Shown in pieces: positions 1 through 6,945 of a stretch of DNA of 13,308 nt (the first letter of the stretch is position 1; each line of letters starts with the position of its first letter). The stretch covers positions 4,063 to 17,370 of the forward strand of contig DDPO01000037.1 in the NCBI GenBank assembly GCA_002342225.1, written 5' to 3'. The DNA comes from Bdellovibrionaceae bacterium UBA2466 (GTDB lineage: Bacteria > Bdellovibrionota > FAC87 > UBA2466). Below the pieces are notes generated by a model, which saw only the letters and a program-made list of their open reading frames with translations, made no database searches and was not told where the DNA came from. The position numbers were made by a program, and so were the translations under genes.

Positions 1-281
1 ATTTCGGGAACTGGTTCTTTGAGTACAGAATTCCAAATTGTTTTGAAAGTTTCTGGATTCAGGGATAAAGAAAGTTCCAAGTTGATTTTTTGAATGAACT
101 CAAATTCATTAACGTGACCTCGTTCGAAGGCATCGTAAATGGGCCATTCGTTCATAGACTGAATCGAAGCTTCAAGTTGCTGAGTGCACTTTTTTCTTAG
201 GGCCATGACTTGTGAAAAATCGAGTTTGATTAAGACCTCTCCCAAATCAAAAACGATGGCTTTTACGATAGAAGGTGGCAT
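1..281 (-). CDS. HAD-superfamily phosphatase, YihX-type, N-terminal part (runs off window)
   Basis: I translated this from the minus strand starting at an ATG at 279-281; about 93 residues are visible and the rest lies before position 1. Residues 7-18 read KAIVFDLGEVLI, the HAD motif I with nucleophile Asp12 in the FDLGxV form found in E. coli YihX (glucose-1-phosphate phosphatase) rather than the classical DxDGT. A following helical cap region contains an aromatic-ERGxxxExEF segment around residues 48-60, also typical of YihX-like proteins. The family dephosphorylates small phosphorylated metabolites in the cytoplasm; the substrate cannot be told here. The gene is divergent from the secreted methyltransferase-like gene. 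No Shine-Dalgarno precedes the ATG, but a strong promoter ends 6 bases before it, so the mRNA may be leaderless. The C-terminal motifs (Lys, DD) are outside the window. Confidence 0.8.
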   Translation of the reverse strand, partial: MPPSIVKAIVFDLGEVLIKLDFSQVMALRKKCTQQLEASIQSMNEWPIYDAFERGHVNEFEFIQKINLELSLSLNPETFKTIWNSVLKEPVPE

Positions 282-287
282 CTTTTA

Positions 288-316
288 ACTATAGTGCTCT
301 TTGAGCTACCTTCCAA
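288..316 (-). promoter_or_regulatory. sigma70-type promoter of the HAD gene, placed for a leaderless transcript
   Basis: On the minus strand, TTGGAA (311-316) and TATAGT (288-293) are separated by 17 bases, a near-consensus -35/-10 pair. The ATG of the HAD gene begins 6 bases after the -10, so transcription would start at or next to the A of the start codon. No Shine-Dalgarno is visible. The elements are seen in the sequence; promoter activity is inferred. Confidence 0.55.
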
Positions 317-407
317 GTTCATACTTTGTGTCGAATGGATGGCCGTATTCCATTAGAGATCCTAGCACGAAAATCAGGCCGTTAAATTGCAGTCAATCCG
401 AGCGGGT

Positions 408-1382
408 ATGTTCGGGACAAAAATCAAAGCTGTCATCGTTTGGCTTCTCTTTTTTTACGCTTGTGGCGCCGCTCATGCAAAAATGCCCTGTGCGCAAGCT
501 CTTGCAAAATTAGACCGCCTCATTCAAAGCAACACATTTGAAGTAAGACGGGATATCTATCATTACACCGAACTTTTTCCACAAACATTTATTGAACAGC
601 TAGCTTCACTGAAAAAAGAAGATCATTGGATCGATGCTGGGAGCGGGGAGGGGTTCGCAGTTGAAGACCTTGCAAACAAAACTGTTCTTGATTCCCCATC
701 GCTTTTGCAGCAAATGGAGCCCACCTTTCGTAAACCCCGAAGAGTAAAAGTAAATTCCGAAGCGCTGAGGGCCGCGGCTGATAAACTGAACGGTAAAGAT
801 ACTTCCGAAAAGCCCCAAATCACTGCTGTCACTGTTAAAATGGAAAGAACACCTCCCCAAATGGAAAAAGTAAAATTTAAAACTGGTAGGTATTTTGAAG
901 ACATTCCCAATGAGGAATTTTCACCTGGTGATATGATCACGGATCTTTATGGTGTGATGTCTTATTCACCCAAAGTCGATGAAGTTCTACGAAAGTACCA
1001 TCGAATTCTTAAAATGAATGGCAGAGCCTATATTTTCATCGGAGATTATGTTCCGGCTTCGAGGGTCAATAGTTTTTTTCGAGTTCTTCAAGTCGGAGAG
1101 TCCGGATGGGATGCCCCATTTGCAAAAAGCCAAGTGAAGCGGAAAGATGGTTCAACTGTCACACTTCTTGATTGGGTACTTTCTTTGAAGGGTTTTAAGG
1201 CTTCGGTACAGCACCGAGAAGTAGAAGCTGCTTCTTGGGGGCATGCCTCAACGGGCCCCATTTTAAGATCAACGCTTGTTTTAGAGAAAGTTACTCGAGA
1301 TTTCGATATCCCCAATTTACGCCTAGTTCATACAACAGAGGGAAAACCGCCTGTCAGAACGTTTGAAGAAGTGTTTGAATAA
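408..1382 (+). CDS. exported SAM-dependent methyltransferase-like protein
   Basis: This protein of about 324 aa has a class I methyltransferase-like core. Starting at ATG 408, the N-terminus MFGTKIK is followed by a hydrophobic stretch ending AAHA/KMP, a good Sec signal peptide. A TTG 21 bases upstream (387) is the other possible start; neither has a convincing Shine-Dalgarno. Counted from the TTG, residues 81-89 are WIDAGSGEG, the glycine-rich SAM-binding loop. Residues 182-221 (GDMITDLYGVMSYSP, then a helix, then LKMNGRAYIFIGD) match the motif IV-V region. Between motif I and the next strand (ITAVTV, about 145-150) lies an insertion of roughly 50 charged residues. The substrate is unknown. 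A methyltransferase fold with a signal peptide is odd because SAM is cytosolic, so it could be inactive, a binding protein, or act before or without export. It stands alone, 40 bases before copA. Confidence 0.65.
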   Translation: MFGTKIKAVIVWLLFFYACGAAHAKMPCAQALAKLDRLIQSNTFEVRRDIYHYTELFPQTFIEQLASLKKEDHWIDAGSGEGFAVEDLANKTVLDSPSLLQQMEPTFRKPRRVKVNSEALRAAADKLNGKDTSEKPQITAVTVKMERTPPQMEKVKFKTGRYFEDIPNEEFSPGDMITDLYGVMSYSPKVDEVLRKYHRILKMNGRAYIFIGDYVPASRVNSFFRVLQVGESGWDAPFAKSQVKRKDGSTVTLLDWVLSLKGFKASVQHREVEAASWGHASTGPILRSTLVLEKVTRDFDIPNLRLVHTTEGKPPVRTFEEVFE

Positions 1383-1389
1383 AACCTAA

Positions 1390-1402
1390 GCTCGCATCGA
1401 GC
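1390..1402. repeat. perfect inverted repeat upstream of copA
   Basis: GCTCG-CAT-CGAGC forms a perfect 5-base stem with a 3-base spacer between the methyltransferase-like gene and copA. It lies 8 bases before the candidate -10 of copA, where a -35 would be expected. It has no U-tract after it (ATTTCG follows), so it is a poor terminator. It could be an operator for a copper-responsive regulator, but its sequence does not match the CueR or CopY operators I know. Confidence 0.3.
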
Positions 1403-1410
1403 ATTTCGTG

Positions 1411-1416
1411 TAAGAT
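1411..1416 (+). promoter_or_regulatory. possible -10 element of copA, 6 bases before the ATG
   Basis: TAAGAT matches the -10 consensus at four of six positions and is followed by six A residues and then the ATG of copA. No acceptable -35 is seen 16-18 bases upstream; that place holds the inverted repeat at 1390-1402. No Shine-Dalgarno is present. If real, transcription would begin at the start codon, and an activator might replace the -35. This is a weak call on its own. Confidence 0.3.
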
Positions 1417-1422
1417 AAAAAA

Positions 1423-3582
1423 ATGAAACCACAAACGACTATCATACCTATTGAGGGAATGAGTTGTGCCGCTTGTGCTGGAAAGATTGAGAGGAAACTA
1501 AGCTGTGTTCCGGGCGTTGATTGGGTTTCTGTAAACTTCGCCAATAAAAAAGCTTTGGTTAGAGGGACAGCAACTCTTGAATCTTTGTGTGAGGCTATCG
1601 AACTTTCTGGATACAAAGCAAATCTTCAACAAGCCAAAAGTCCCGAGCGCGACCATGCTCAATTAAAAACACAAAAAATGTCGGCCTCCTTAGCTCTTGC
1701 ATTATCTGCACCCGTAGTTTTTCTTTCGATGGCTCATATCGATTCTCGCTGGAGCCAGTGGCTTCAGTTGTTATTCACTTTGCCTGTTCTTTTTCTGGGG
1801 CGGAACTTTTTTATTCGAGCTTTTAAAAGTGTAAAAAATCGATCTGCAACAATGGATACGTTAGTTGCTTTAGGTACTGGGACCGCGTTTCTTTTTAGTG
1901 TTTTTCAGATGTTGGGCCACAAAAATCAGCTCTATTTTGAGTCGGCCTCCGTCGTGATTGCTCTTGTTTTAGTGGGTAGGACTTTAGAAGAGATAGCTAA
2001 AAATCGTTCGCAAAGCGCTTTGTTTGATTTGATGACTGTTGCTCCACAGACTGTTATCCGAATTTCAAAAACAGCTAATTTAAGCTCCTCAACTCAAATT
2101 CCTTTAAGTGAACTCAAAAAAGGTGACTATTTCTTGGTTAGGCCCGGCGAAGTGGTAGCGACAGACGGTCTTGTCGTTGAGGGGATTTCCTCAGTTGAGG
2201 AATCCAAGCTAACGGGCGAAAGTGCACCTAAGGAAAAAGGGATCGGTAGTATTGTTTTTGCTGGTACGTGCAATCAGAACGGAAGGCTTGTTGTAGAAGC
2301 GACCGAACTTGGTGAGGAGACACGAATCTCCAAATTGGTAAGGATGGTTGAAGAAGCTCAAGGGAGTAAGACCGAAATCCAAAGCCTTGCTGATAAGGTT
2401 TCTGGTTTGTTTGTCCCCATCGTAATGTGCGTTTCCGCAGTGACTTTCATAGTGTGGTGGTTGTCTGGGCAAACCATTATACAGGCTCTTTTACCAAGCG
2501 TTGCGGTTCTAGTGATTGCTTGCCCTTGTGCGCTTGGACTTGCGACTCCTACAGCGATTATCACTGGCATCGGTCGCGCTGCGGAACTCGGTATTTTGAT
2601 TCGAGATGCAAAGAGCCTTGAACGAAGTCATCAGATTGATGTCCTTCTTTTAGATAAAACAGGCACACTTACCGAGGGCAACCCCAAAGTTGTTTCGAGT
2701 TTCTACTGCCCTACAGGTAAAAGTGAGTTTCGATACGTAGCTGCAATAGAGAATCAAGCTAGTCATCCGCTAGCGAAAGCTATTTCCGAACATGCAAAAA
2801 AATTTCAGACGGAGGATAGCGATAAGTTTGTCATCGAGGAATTCAAAAATGTGCCTGGTATGGGGTGTTCTGGAAAAGTGGAAGGTAAAAATGTCTACGT
2901 AGGAAGTCGGCAATGGGTTGAGTCACAGGGAGTTAATACGGTTGTGGATTGGTTACCCCATGCAGAACTTGAAAAAATTAAGCAAGAGGGAAAAAGTCGA
3001 GTTTGGGCCTCAGTCGATAATCACTTAACTTCTGTACTAGTTATTCATGATGAATTAAGAACCGGCGCCAAAGCTGCTGTCGCTGAGCTTCTGAAAGAAA
3101 CTAAAGTGAAAATTTTGAGCGGTGACAATACTGATGCCGTATTAAAAGTGGCAAAAGAGCTAGGAATAGATGAGTGGTTGGCAGAAGTGACTCCAATCCA
3201 AAAAGCAGAAGAAGTGAAACGATTAAAAGAGCAAGGGTTAAAAGTAGCCATGGTAGGAGATGGGGTGAACGATGGTCCTGCTTTAGCACTCGCTGATGTT
3301 AGTTTCACGTTCGGCTCCGGCACTGACCTAGCAAAAGAAGTTTCCTCTATCACAATCGTTAATGGAGATCTTTCTAAAGTTCTGCAGGCTTTCAGATTAA
3401 GCCACTTAGTGATGAGAGTTGTTAAGCAAAACCTGTTCGCAGCTTTTTTCTATAATGCGTTTAGTATCCCAATTGCTGCATTTGGGCTTTTAAGTCCAAT
3501 GTTGGCTGGTATGGCGATGGCTCTGAGCAGTGTTTCTGTGGTTCTGAACTCCTATCGATTGAAACTGATGATGAGAAATTAG
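1423..3582 (+). CDS. copA: Cu(I)-exporting P1B-1-type ATPase
   Basis: This 719-aa inner-membrane pump uses ATP to export Cu(I) (or Ag(I)) from the cytoplasm. One N-terminal heavy-metal-associated domain carries GMSCAAC with Cys15 and Cys18. Other visible landmarks are the actuator TGES at 264-267, the transmembrane metal site CPC at 367-369, the phosphorylation motif DKTGT at 411-415, the nucleotide-binding His-Pro at 448-449 and the hinge GDGVND at 612-617. The subtype is set by the last two membrane helices: Asn670 with Tyr677-Asn678, and Met699xxSer702-Ser703, the copper-specific P1B-1 signature. Length and single HMA domain are ordinary for bacterial CopA, and all catalytic residues are present. 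No CopZ chaperone, CueR or CsoR regulator lies next to it in the window. The start has no Shine-Dalgarno. It converges with the rlmB-like gene with a 4-base gap between stop codons. Confidence 0.95.
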   Translation: MKPQTTIIPIEGMSCAACAGKIERKLSCVPGVDWVSVNFANKKALVRGTATLESLCEAIELSGYKANLQQAKSPERDHAQLKTQKMSASLALALSAPVVFLSMAHIDSRWSQWLQLLFTLPVLFLGRNFFIRAFKSVKNRSATMDTLVALGTGTAFLFSVFQMLGHKNQLYFESASVVIALVLVGRTLEEIAKNRSQSALFDLMTVAPQTVIRISKTANLSSSTQIPLSELKKGDYFLVRPGEVVATDGLVVEGISSVEESKLTGESAPKEKGIGSIVFAGTCNQNGRLVVEATELGEETRISKLVRMVEEAQGSKTEIQSLADKVSGLFVPIVMCVSAVTFIVWWLSGQTIIQALLPSVAVLVIACPCALGLATPTAIITGIGRAAELGILIRDAKSLERSHQIDVLLLDKTGTLTEGNPKVVSSFYCPTGKSEFRYVAAIENQASHPLAKAISEHAKKFQTEDSDKFVIEEFKNVPGMGCSGKVEGKNVYVGSRQWVESQGVNTVVDWLPHAELEKIKQEGKSRVWASVDNHLTSVLVIHDELRTGAKAAVAELLKETKVKILSGDNTDAVLKVAKELGIDEWLAEVTPIQKAEEVKRLKEQGLKVAMVGDGVNDGPALALADVSFTFGSGTDLAKEVSSITIVNGDLSKVLQAFRLSHLVMRVVKQNLFAAFFYNAFSIPIAAFGLLSPMLAGMAMALSSVSVVLNSYRLKLMMRN

Positions 3583-3586
3583 GTTG

Positions 3587-4312
3587 TCAGGATTTAGGAC
3601 TTAAAGAATGCATTAAAATTGCTCCAGTTGCAGAGACATTGAGAGATTGAACTTTCCCCTTAAGAGGAATTTGAACAAGAAAATCACAAGTTTTAGCAAT
3701 CAGTGGGGAAATTCCTTCAAACTCTGTGCCTAGCACGAGTACTACTTTCTCTAAAGGAGGAAGCTGCTCGAGAGTCTGCGTTTTTTCCCCAAGCGAAGTT
3801 CCTACGATCCAAAATCCAGAGTCCTTTAATTTGCGTAGTCCCTCAGCTAAATTGACAACCTGAATGATAGGAAGCGTTTCGACCGCGCCTACTGAGGAGT
3901 TGTATACCCCTGAACTTACTGTAACACTGCGATCTTTGGGAATGACGATACCATCCCAACCTAATCCCTCCGCCGTCCTGCAAAGCGCTCCGAAGTTTTG
4001 AGGATCCTGTAAATGGTCTAAGGCTAATAACGAAGCTCGTGGTTTCTTTTGCATAGTCTCCAGAAACGGTTTGAATTCACTGAACTGAAAGGGTTGAACC
4101 TGAGCAATAACAGGTTCAAAAGTCTCTGTGTGTCGTTTTTTAGGGGTAGGTTGAAAATCGATCGCTATCCCTTGCTCTTCGGCAGAAACAATAAGATCCA
4201 AAACTCGGGATGAAGCTTTTTCTCGTTGAATAAAAATAATCAGTTTCTTGATTGCAGTTGGCCGGTAGAGAAGTAGATGATGAATAGCACTCAGTGATGA
4301 AATAGTGTTCAT
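3587..4312 (-). CDS. rlmB: SpoU/TrmH-family RNA 2'-O-methyltransferase (RlmB-like)
   Basis: This 241-aa cytoplasmic SPOUT enzyme is likely a 23S rRNA ribose 2'-O-methyltransferase (Gm2251 in E. coli RlmB), although a TrmH-group tRNA target is not excluded. An N-terminal substrate-binding region (about 1-75) precedes the knotted domain. Motif 1 is ALDHLQDPQNFGALCRTAE (97-115) with Asn106 and catalytic-type Arg112. Motif 2 is LVLGTEFEGIS (192-202) with Glu197. Motif 3 is IPLKGKVQSLNVS (215-227) with Asn225. Motif 2 normally reads GSEgxGl; GTEFEGI is a variant but keeps the glutamate. The ATG is 6 bases after the pyrF stop, without a Shine-Dalgarno, so translation is probably coupled. It is the last gene of the operon. 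The family is certain; the exact target is inferred. Confidence 0.85.
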   Translation of the reverse strand: MNTISSLSAIHHLLLYRPTAIKKLIIFIQREKASSRVLDLIVSAEEQGIAIDFQPTPKKRHTETFEPVIAQVQPFQFSEFKPFLETMQKKPRASLLALDHLQDPQNFGALCRTAEGLGWDGIVIPKDRSVTVSSGVYNSSVGAVETLPIIQVVNLAEGLRKLKDSGFWIVGTSLGEKTQTLEQLPPLEKVVLVLGTEFEGISPLIAKTCDFLVQIPLKGKVQSLNVSATGAILMHSLSPKS

Positions 4313-4318
4313 TTTTGG

Positions 4319-5029
4319 TTAGGCCCTTTCAAAAATTTTGTCAGTAGCAAGTCGGGGATCGCGATTTTGGATGATGGGTCTCCCAATGATGAGGTAGTCC
4401 GCACCGGAAGCGATCGCTTCTTCGGGGCTAGCGATTCGTCTCTGATCTTCTAAGTAAACTTCTTTTTTCTGTGGGCGAATCCCCGGAGTGACCAGAAGAA
4501 AACCTGGGGAGACTATACGTCGAAGCGAGGCTGCTTCCGAAACGGAACAGACGATACCTTTTAGTCTGGCTTCTTGGGCTAGTTGCGCTAATCTTGGAAC
4601 CGACTTTTCAGCAGAAGTTTCCCAGTCCCAATACGTTGCTTCCATTGGATCAAAACTTGTGAGCAGAGTTATTCCCAATAGCTTGAGTTTTGAATTCCGA
4701 CAACCTTGGCTTGCAGCTTCCAGCATTTTTTTTCCACCAAGGCAGTGGACAGTTGCAAAGTCGACTCCCATTTCAGCCAATTGCTTGATTGTTTCAAAAA
4801 CAACTTGGGGTGTGTCGTGGAGTTTCAGGTCTACGAAGATCTGTTTTTTTGAATGGTGAAGATAGTCGATGACTTCCGGCCCCGAGCGAGTAAAAAGCTG
4901 AGGTCCTACTTTATAGGTTTTAATCTTTTCTCCAAGCACATCGATTAGCCTAAAAGCTTGGTCCCTATGATCAACGTCGAGTGCCACAATAATGTTGTCT
5001 AGATTTTTCAAGTAATACCTACTCTCCAT
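4319..5029 (-). CDS. pyrF: orotidine 5'-phosphate decarboxylase
   Basis: Converts OMP to UMP, the last step of de novo pyrimidine synthesis, in the cytoplasm. In the 236-aa reading, strand 1 is NIIVALDVD with Asp18. YKVG gives Lys40. The catalytic block DLKLHDTP places Asp67, Lys69 and Asp72. VTPGIRP and DYLIIGRP near the C-terminus form the phosphate-binding loops. It is a complete group I PyrF of usual size. The start is uncertain. The ATG at 5029 overlaps the upstream gene by 22 bases and has no Shine-Dalgarno. A TTG at 5011 (residue 7) would give a TTGA 4-base overlap with the upstream stop, an AGG six bases before it, and an N-terminus (KNLDNIIVALD) closer to B. subtilis PyrF. It is the middle gene of the operon, and no other pyrimidine gene is nearby. 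Confidence 0.95.
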   Translation of the reverse strand: MESRYYLKNLDNIIVALDVDHRDQAFRLIDVLGEKIKTYKVGPQLFTRSGPEVIDYLHHSKKQIFVDLKLHDTPQVVFETIKQLAEMGVDFATVHCLGGKKMLEAASQGCRNSKLKLLGITLLTSFDPMEATYWDWETSAEKSVPRLAQLAQEARLKGIVCSVSEAASLRRIVSPGFLLVTPGIRPQKKEVYLEDQRRIASPEEAIASGADYLIIGRPIIQNRDPRLATDKIFERA

Positions 5030-6054
5030 TGGTTTAGTATCTCTTCCTGTGCGGGTGTGGTCACTGATAAAAATTCAGAGCTTGTTTCTAAACTGTTTTG
5101 ATTGCTAAACGTTTCCACTGTGTAGGGTTCGCTCACCGTTTTTCTACCATAACGAGCTAGGATTGAAACCACTTGAGTTTTTGATTCCTGATTGAGTTGG
5201 CCCATTGCGATAGCACTAGGACCTGTAAAGTTTTGCGGTTCGAAGTAAAAGCAGCCTATTTTTTTCCATGTAGATTTTAATTCTTCGTTTTCTCGGTCAG
5301 TGCGAGCGATGATCGCTTTCGTATCCTTTGAAAGACGAAAGTGGCGGCCTAGTCGAAGAAGGGTTGCTTGCGCCATTTTTTCCACCGAGTTCTTATAGGT
5401 AGGGTATGAATAAAAATCTCGGAGTCGTTGAGAAAAGGCTTTCTCTGTGAGCAGACACCCCCCTCCGGGACTTGAATAAACTCTCACTCCTAATTTTTGG
5501 GCAAGCGCTAACTGCTCCCTGCGGCCTCTTCCGGAGAACTTAAATAAATCTTGTCGTTGGATCCATCCTTTTTGTTCAGGCTCAGTCGGAGGTAAGTTCC
5601 CGCCGGATAGGGGTCTAAGAATCTTGGATTCCATTGCTGAAATTTTATCAATCAGATTCATCGCTGCTTTGTTTTGCGAGAAAGGCCTTTGACCCACGAC
5701 TTCGCCAGTTACTATGAAGTCGGCATTTTGCTCTAAACGTGTGGTCTCGGCTAGTTCGAACATGTAGATTCGGCAATCAACACAAGGATTCATCTGACTG
5801 CCATAACCATATTTAGGCGATTTAACCATATCTACGAAAGACTCGCCCTTTTCTTTAATGATCAAATGAATGCTGAGATCTTTAGCCACACGTTGAGCTT
5901 CTTCAGTGCATCCAAAAGGTGAGGTTAAGTGAAGAGCAATCACTTCGATTCCCCAGCTTTTCACTAGGGCTGCCGCTAGAGCACTATCGAGCCCCCCTGA
6001 TATTAAAGCAATGGCCTTTCGGGTATTTGGTTTGTTCGAAGTGTGGGAATTCAA
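5008..6054 (-). CDS. PP-loop ATPase of the ThiI/MnmA-like group, probable tRNA thiolation-type enzyme
   Basis: This 348-aa cytoplasmic protein has a nucleotide-binding PP-loop ISGGLDSALA (18-27), which in this superfamily adenylates RNA or sulfur-acceptor substrates. Conserved blocks follow: Cys49 in PFGC; MNPCVDC with Cys91 and Cys94; TGEVVGQRPFSQ (116-127); ILRPLSGGNLPPTEPE (145-160); SGRGRREQ (174-181); and SSPGGGCLLT with Cys200. This set is familiar from proteins often auto-annotated as ThiI-like or tRNA 2-thiouridylate methyltransferase subunits. The paired cysteines could hold persulfide or an Fe-S cluster. The C-terminal third (about 215-348, with LGRHFRLS) may be an RNA-binding domain, perhaps NFACT-R-like. 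The exact reaction is not known to me. Translation starts at TTG 6054, supported by AAGGAA six bases upstream (6061-6066). It is the first gene of the operon with pyrF and the rlmB-like gene. Confidence 0.75.
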   Translation of the reverse strand: MNSHTSNKPNTRKAIALISGGLDSALAAALVKSWGIEVIALHLTSPFGCTEEAQRVAKDLSIHLIIKEKGESFVDMVKSPKYGYGSQMNPCVDCRIYMFELAETTRLEQNADFIVTGEVVGQRPFSQNKAAMNLIDKISAMESKILRPLSGGNLPPTEPEQKGWIQRQDLFKFSGRGRREQLALAQKLGVRVYSSPGGGCLLTEKAFSQRLRDFYSYPTYKNSVEKMAQATLLRLGRHFRLSKDTKAIIARTDRENEELKSTWKKIGCFYFEPQNFTGPSAIAMGQLNQESKTQVVSILARYGRKTVSEPYTVETFSNQNSLETSSEFLSVTTPAQEEILNQWRVGIT

Positions 6055-6096
6055 CGCCTGTTCCTTGCTACTTGAATAGTTGTCACTACCCCGAGG

Positions 6097-6125
6097 TTTA
6101 TATCTCTTTTATGTTATTATTACAA
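6097..6125 (-). promoter_or_regulatory. sigma70-type promoter of the PP-loop/pyrF/rlmB operon
   Basis: On the minus strand, TTGTAA (6120-6125) and TATAAA (6097-6102) are 17 bases apart. Both hexamers are close to consensus, and the expected start near 6090 gives a leader of about 35 bases containing the AAGGAA Shine-Dalgarno. Transcription of all three genes from here is inferred from their overlaps. Confidence 0.6.
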
Positions 6126-6146
6126 TGGGTTAGCTTTGGAGCTTAA

Positions 6147-6316
6147 AACTGTTTAGAGGTTGGGCAGAGTAAGTTCCTGATTTAAGAGGCTTATTGAAAG
6201 GTCGTTTTTAACTGTCACTCTCTTTGGCATCTGCTGTAGACAAAACAGTGCACATCAGCTTTGAAACAGTTCGGCACAGTGTGTGCTTTATATCTTGAGT
6301 AAGAAGAAACACAGTT
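6147..6316. repeat. cluster of ACAGT(T/G) words, possible operator array
   Basis: ACAGTT or its complement AACTGT occurs at 6147-6152, 6210-6215, 6266-6271 and 6311-6316, and ACAGTG at 6245-6250 and 6276-6281. A given 6-mer is expected far less than once in this length. Three copies (6245, 6266, 6276) are spaced 21 and 10 bases apart, close to helical repeats. They may be sites for a regulator of the 189-aa gene, but chance is possible. Confidence 0.3.
6274..6286. promoter_or_regulatory. inverted repeat GCACA-GTG-TGTGC, possible operator
   Basis: A perfect 5-base dyad with a 3-base centre lies between TTGAAA (6261-6266) and TTTATA (6287-6292). That pair is 20 bases apart, longer than normal and reminiscent of MerR-family promoters where the regulator binds the spacer. 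The -10 candidate is poor, so this is only a lead. Its orientation is towards the 189-aa gene. Confidence 0.25.
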
Positions 6317-6375
6317 TGATACACAACAGGATTACGAAGCAGAAGAAATTCTGTTTCTCAACTTAGGATGTAACT

Positions 6376-6945
6376 ATGATACAGCAACAAAGAATTCAGC
6401 TTGATTCTATTTTCATCAAAGCACTACTTCTCGGAGGATTTCTTCTTTCGTTGTTTTTAAGTAGCCCTGTTCGAGCTGAGAGTGCTGCTCAAACGATTCA
6501 AAGTTTGCAGCCGATACCTATAAGTTCAGGCGGGGCTACCTTGCTTCCAATCGCGGTTCTAACGGGCTTGGCAACCGGGGTTGTTTCTCCTGTCGCTCAG
6601 TTTACTTTAGTTAATCATCTTTTCACCAACGCTATTAACGACGGTATTAATAAAACTCCCGATGCAAGGATTAATTATGTGAGCGCTAAAAAACTTTTTG
6701 AAGAAGAGGTTCTGTGTGGGATGGGTAAGGTGCTGCAGACTGCTTTAGTGGTTACACTGATGCCGCAAACCAGTCGCAATAGGGACTATGGCGGAACACA
6801 AGATGAAGCAGTTCGAAGGGGCAAAATTACTGAAGCCACGGTACTAGCGCAAGCTTTTGCAAGAACGCCGGGGTGCGATGCTAGTAATTCATCAGACAGC
6901 GGAATTGATCAAAATATTTTGTTAGTGTTAAGATCTCTTAATTAA
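6376..6945 (+). CDS. exported protein of unknown function, 189 aa
   Basis: I do not recognise a family. The N-terminus has a long n-region, a hydrophobic core (FIKALLLGGFLLSLFLSS) and a likely signal peptidase site at PVRA/ESA (34/35). A second apolar, Gly-rich stretch at about 55-75 (LLPIAVLTGLATGVVSPVA) could be a membrane segment or a glycine-rich helix. The mature part has two cysteines (114 in VLCGMG and 167 in PGCDAS) that could form a disulfide. The C-terminus is mixed, ending LLVLRSLN. The ATG is supported by AGGA seven bases upstream. It overlaps the next gene by 1 base (TAATG), so the two are almost certainly co-translated. An envelope role is inferred only from the signal peptide. 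Confidence 0.7.
   Translation: MIQQQRIQLDSIFIKALLLGGFLLSLFLSSPVRAESAAQTIQSLQPIPISSGGATLLPIAVLTGLATGVVSPVAQFTLVNHLFTNAINDGINKTPDARINYVSAKKLFEEEVLCGMGKVLQTALVVTLMPQTSRNRDYGGTQDEAVRRGKITEATVLAQAFARTPGCDASNSSDSGIDQNILLVLRSLN

Larger units (their letters stand above)
6055..6375. other. 321-base divergent intergenic region
   Basis: No gene with a credible start and coding character is seen here on either strand. The left end holds the Shine-Dalgarno and promoter of the PP-loop/pyrF/rlmB operon. The middle and right hold repeated ACAGT(T/G) words and a short dyad. The right end holds AGGA (6365-6368), the Shine-Dalgarno of the 189-aa gene, 7 bases before its ATG. No convincing plus-strand sigma70 promoter was found for that gene. 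Confidence 0.6.

Noticed and set aside
301..513. 70-codon plus-strand frame overlapping the start of the methyltransferase-like gene
   Set aside because: It begins inside the HAD promoter region, has no Shine-Dalgarno, and ends inside a better-supported gene in another frame.
4488..4859. 123-codon open frame antisense to pyrF
   Set aside because: It is a shadow of the conserved pyrF frame, with no recognisable motif in its translation.
6194..6235. possible sigma54 promoter (TTGGCATCTGCTG) in the intergenic region
   Set aside because: The spacing between the GG and GC elements does not fit the required 10 bases.
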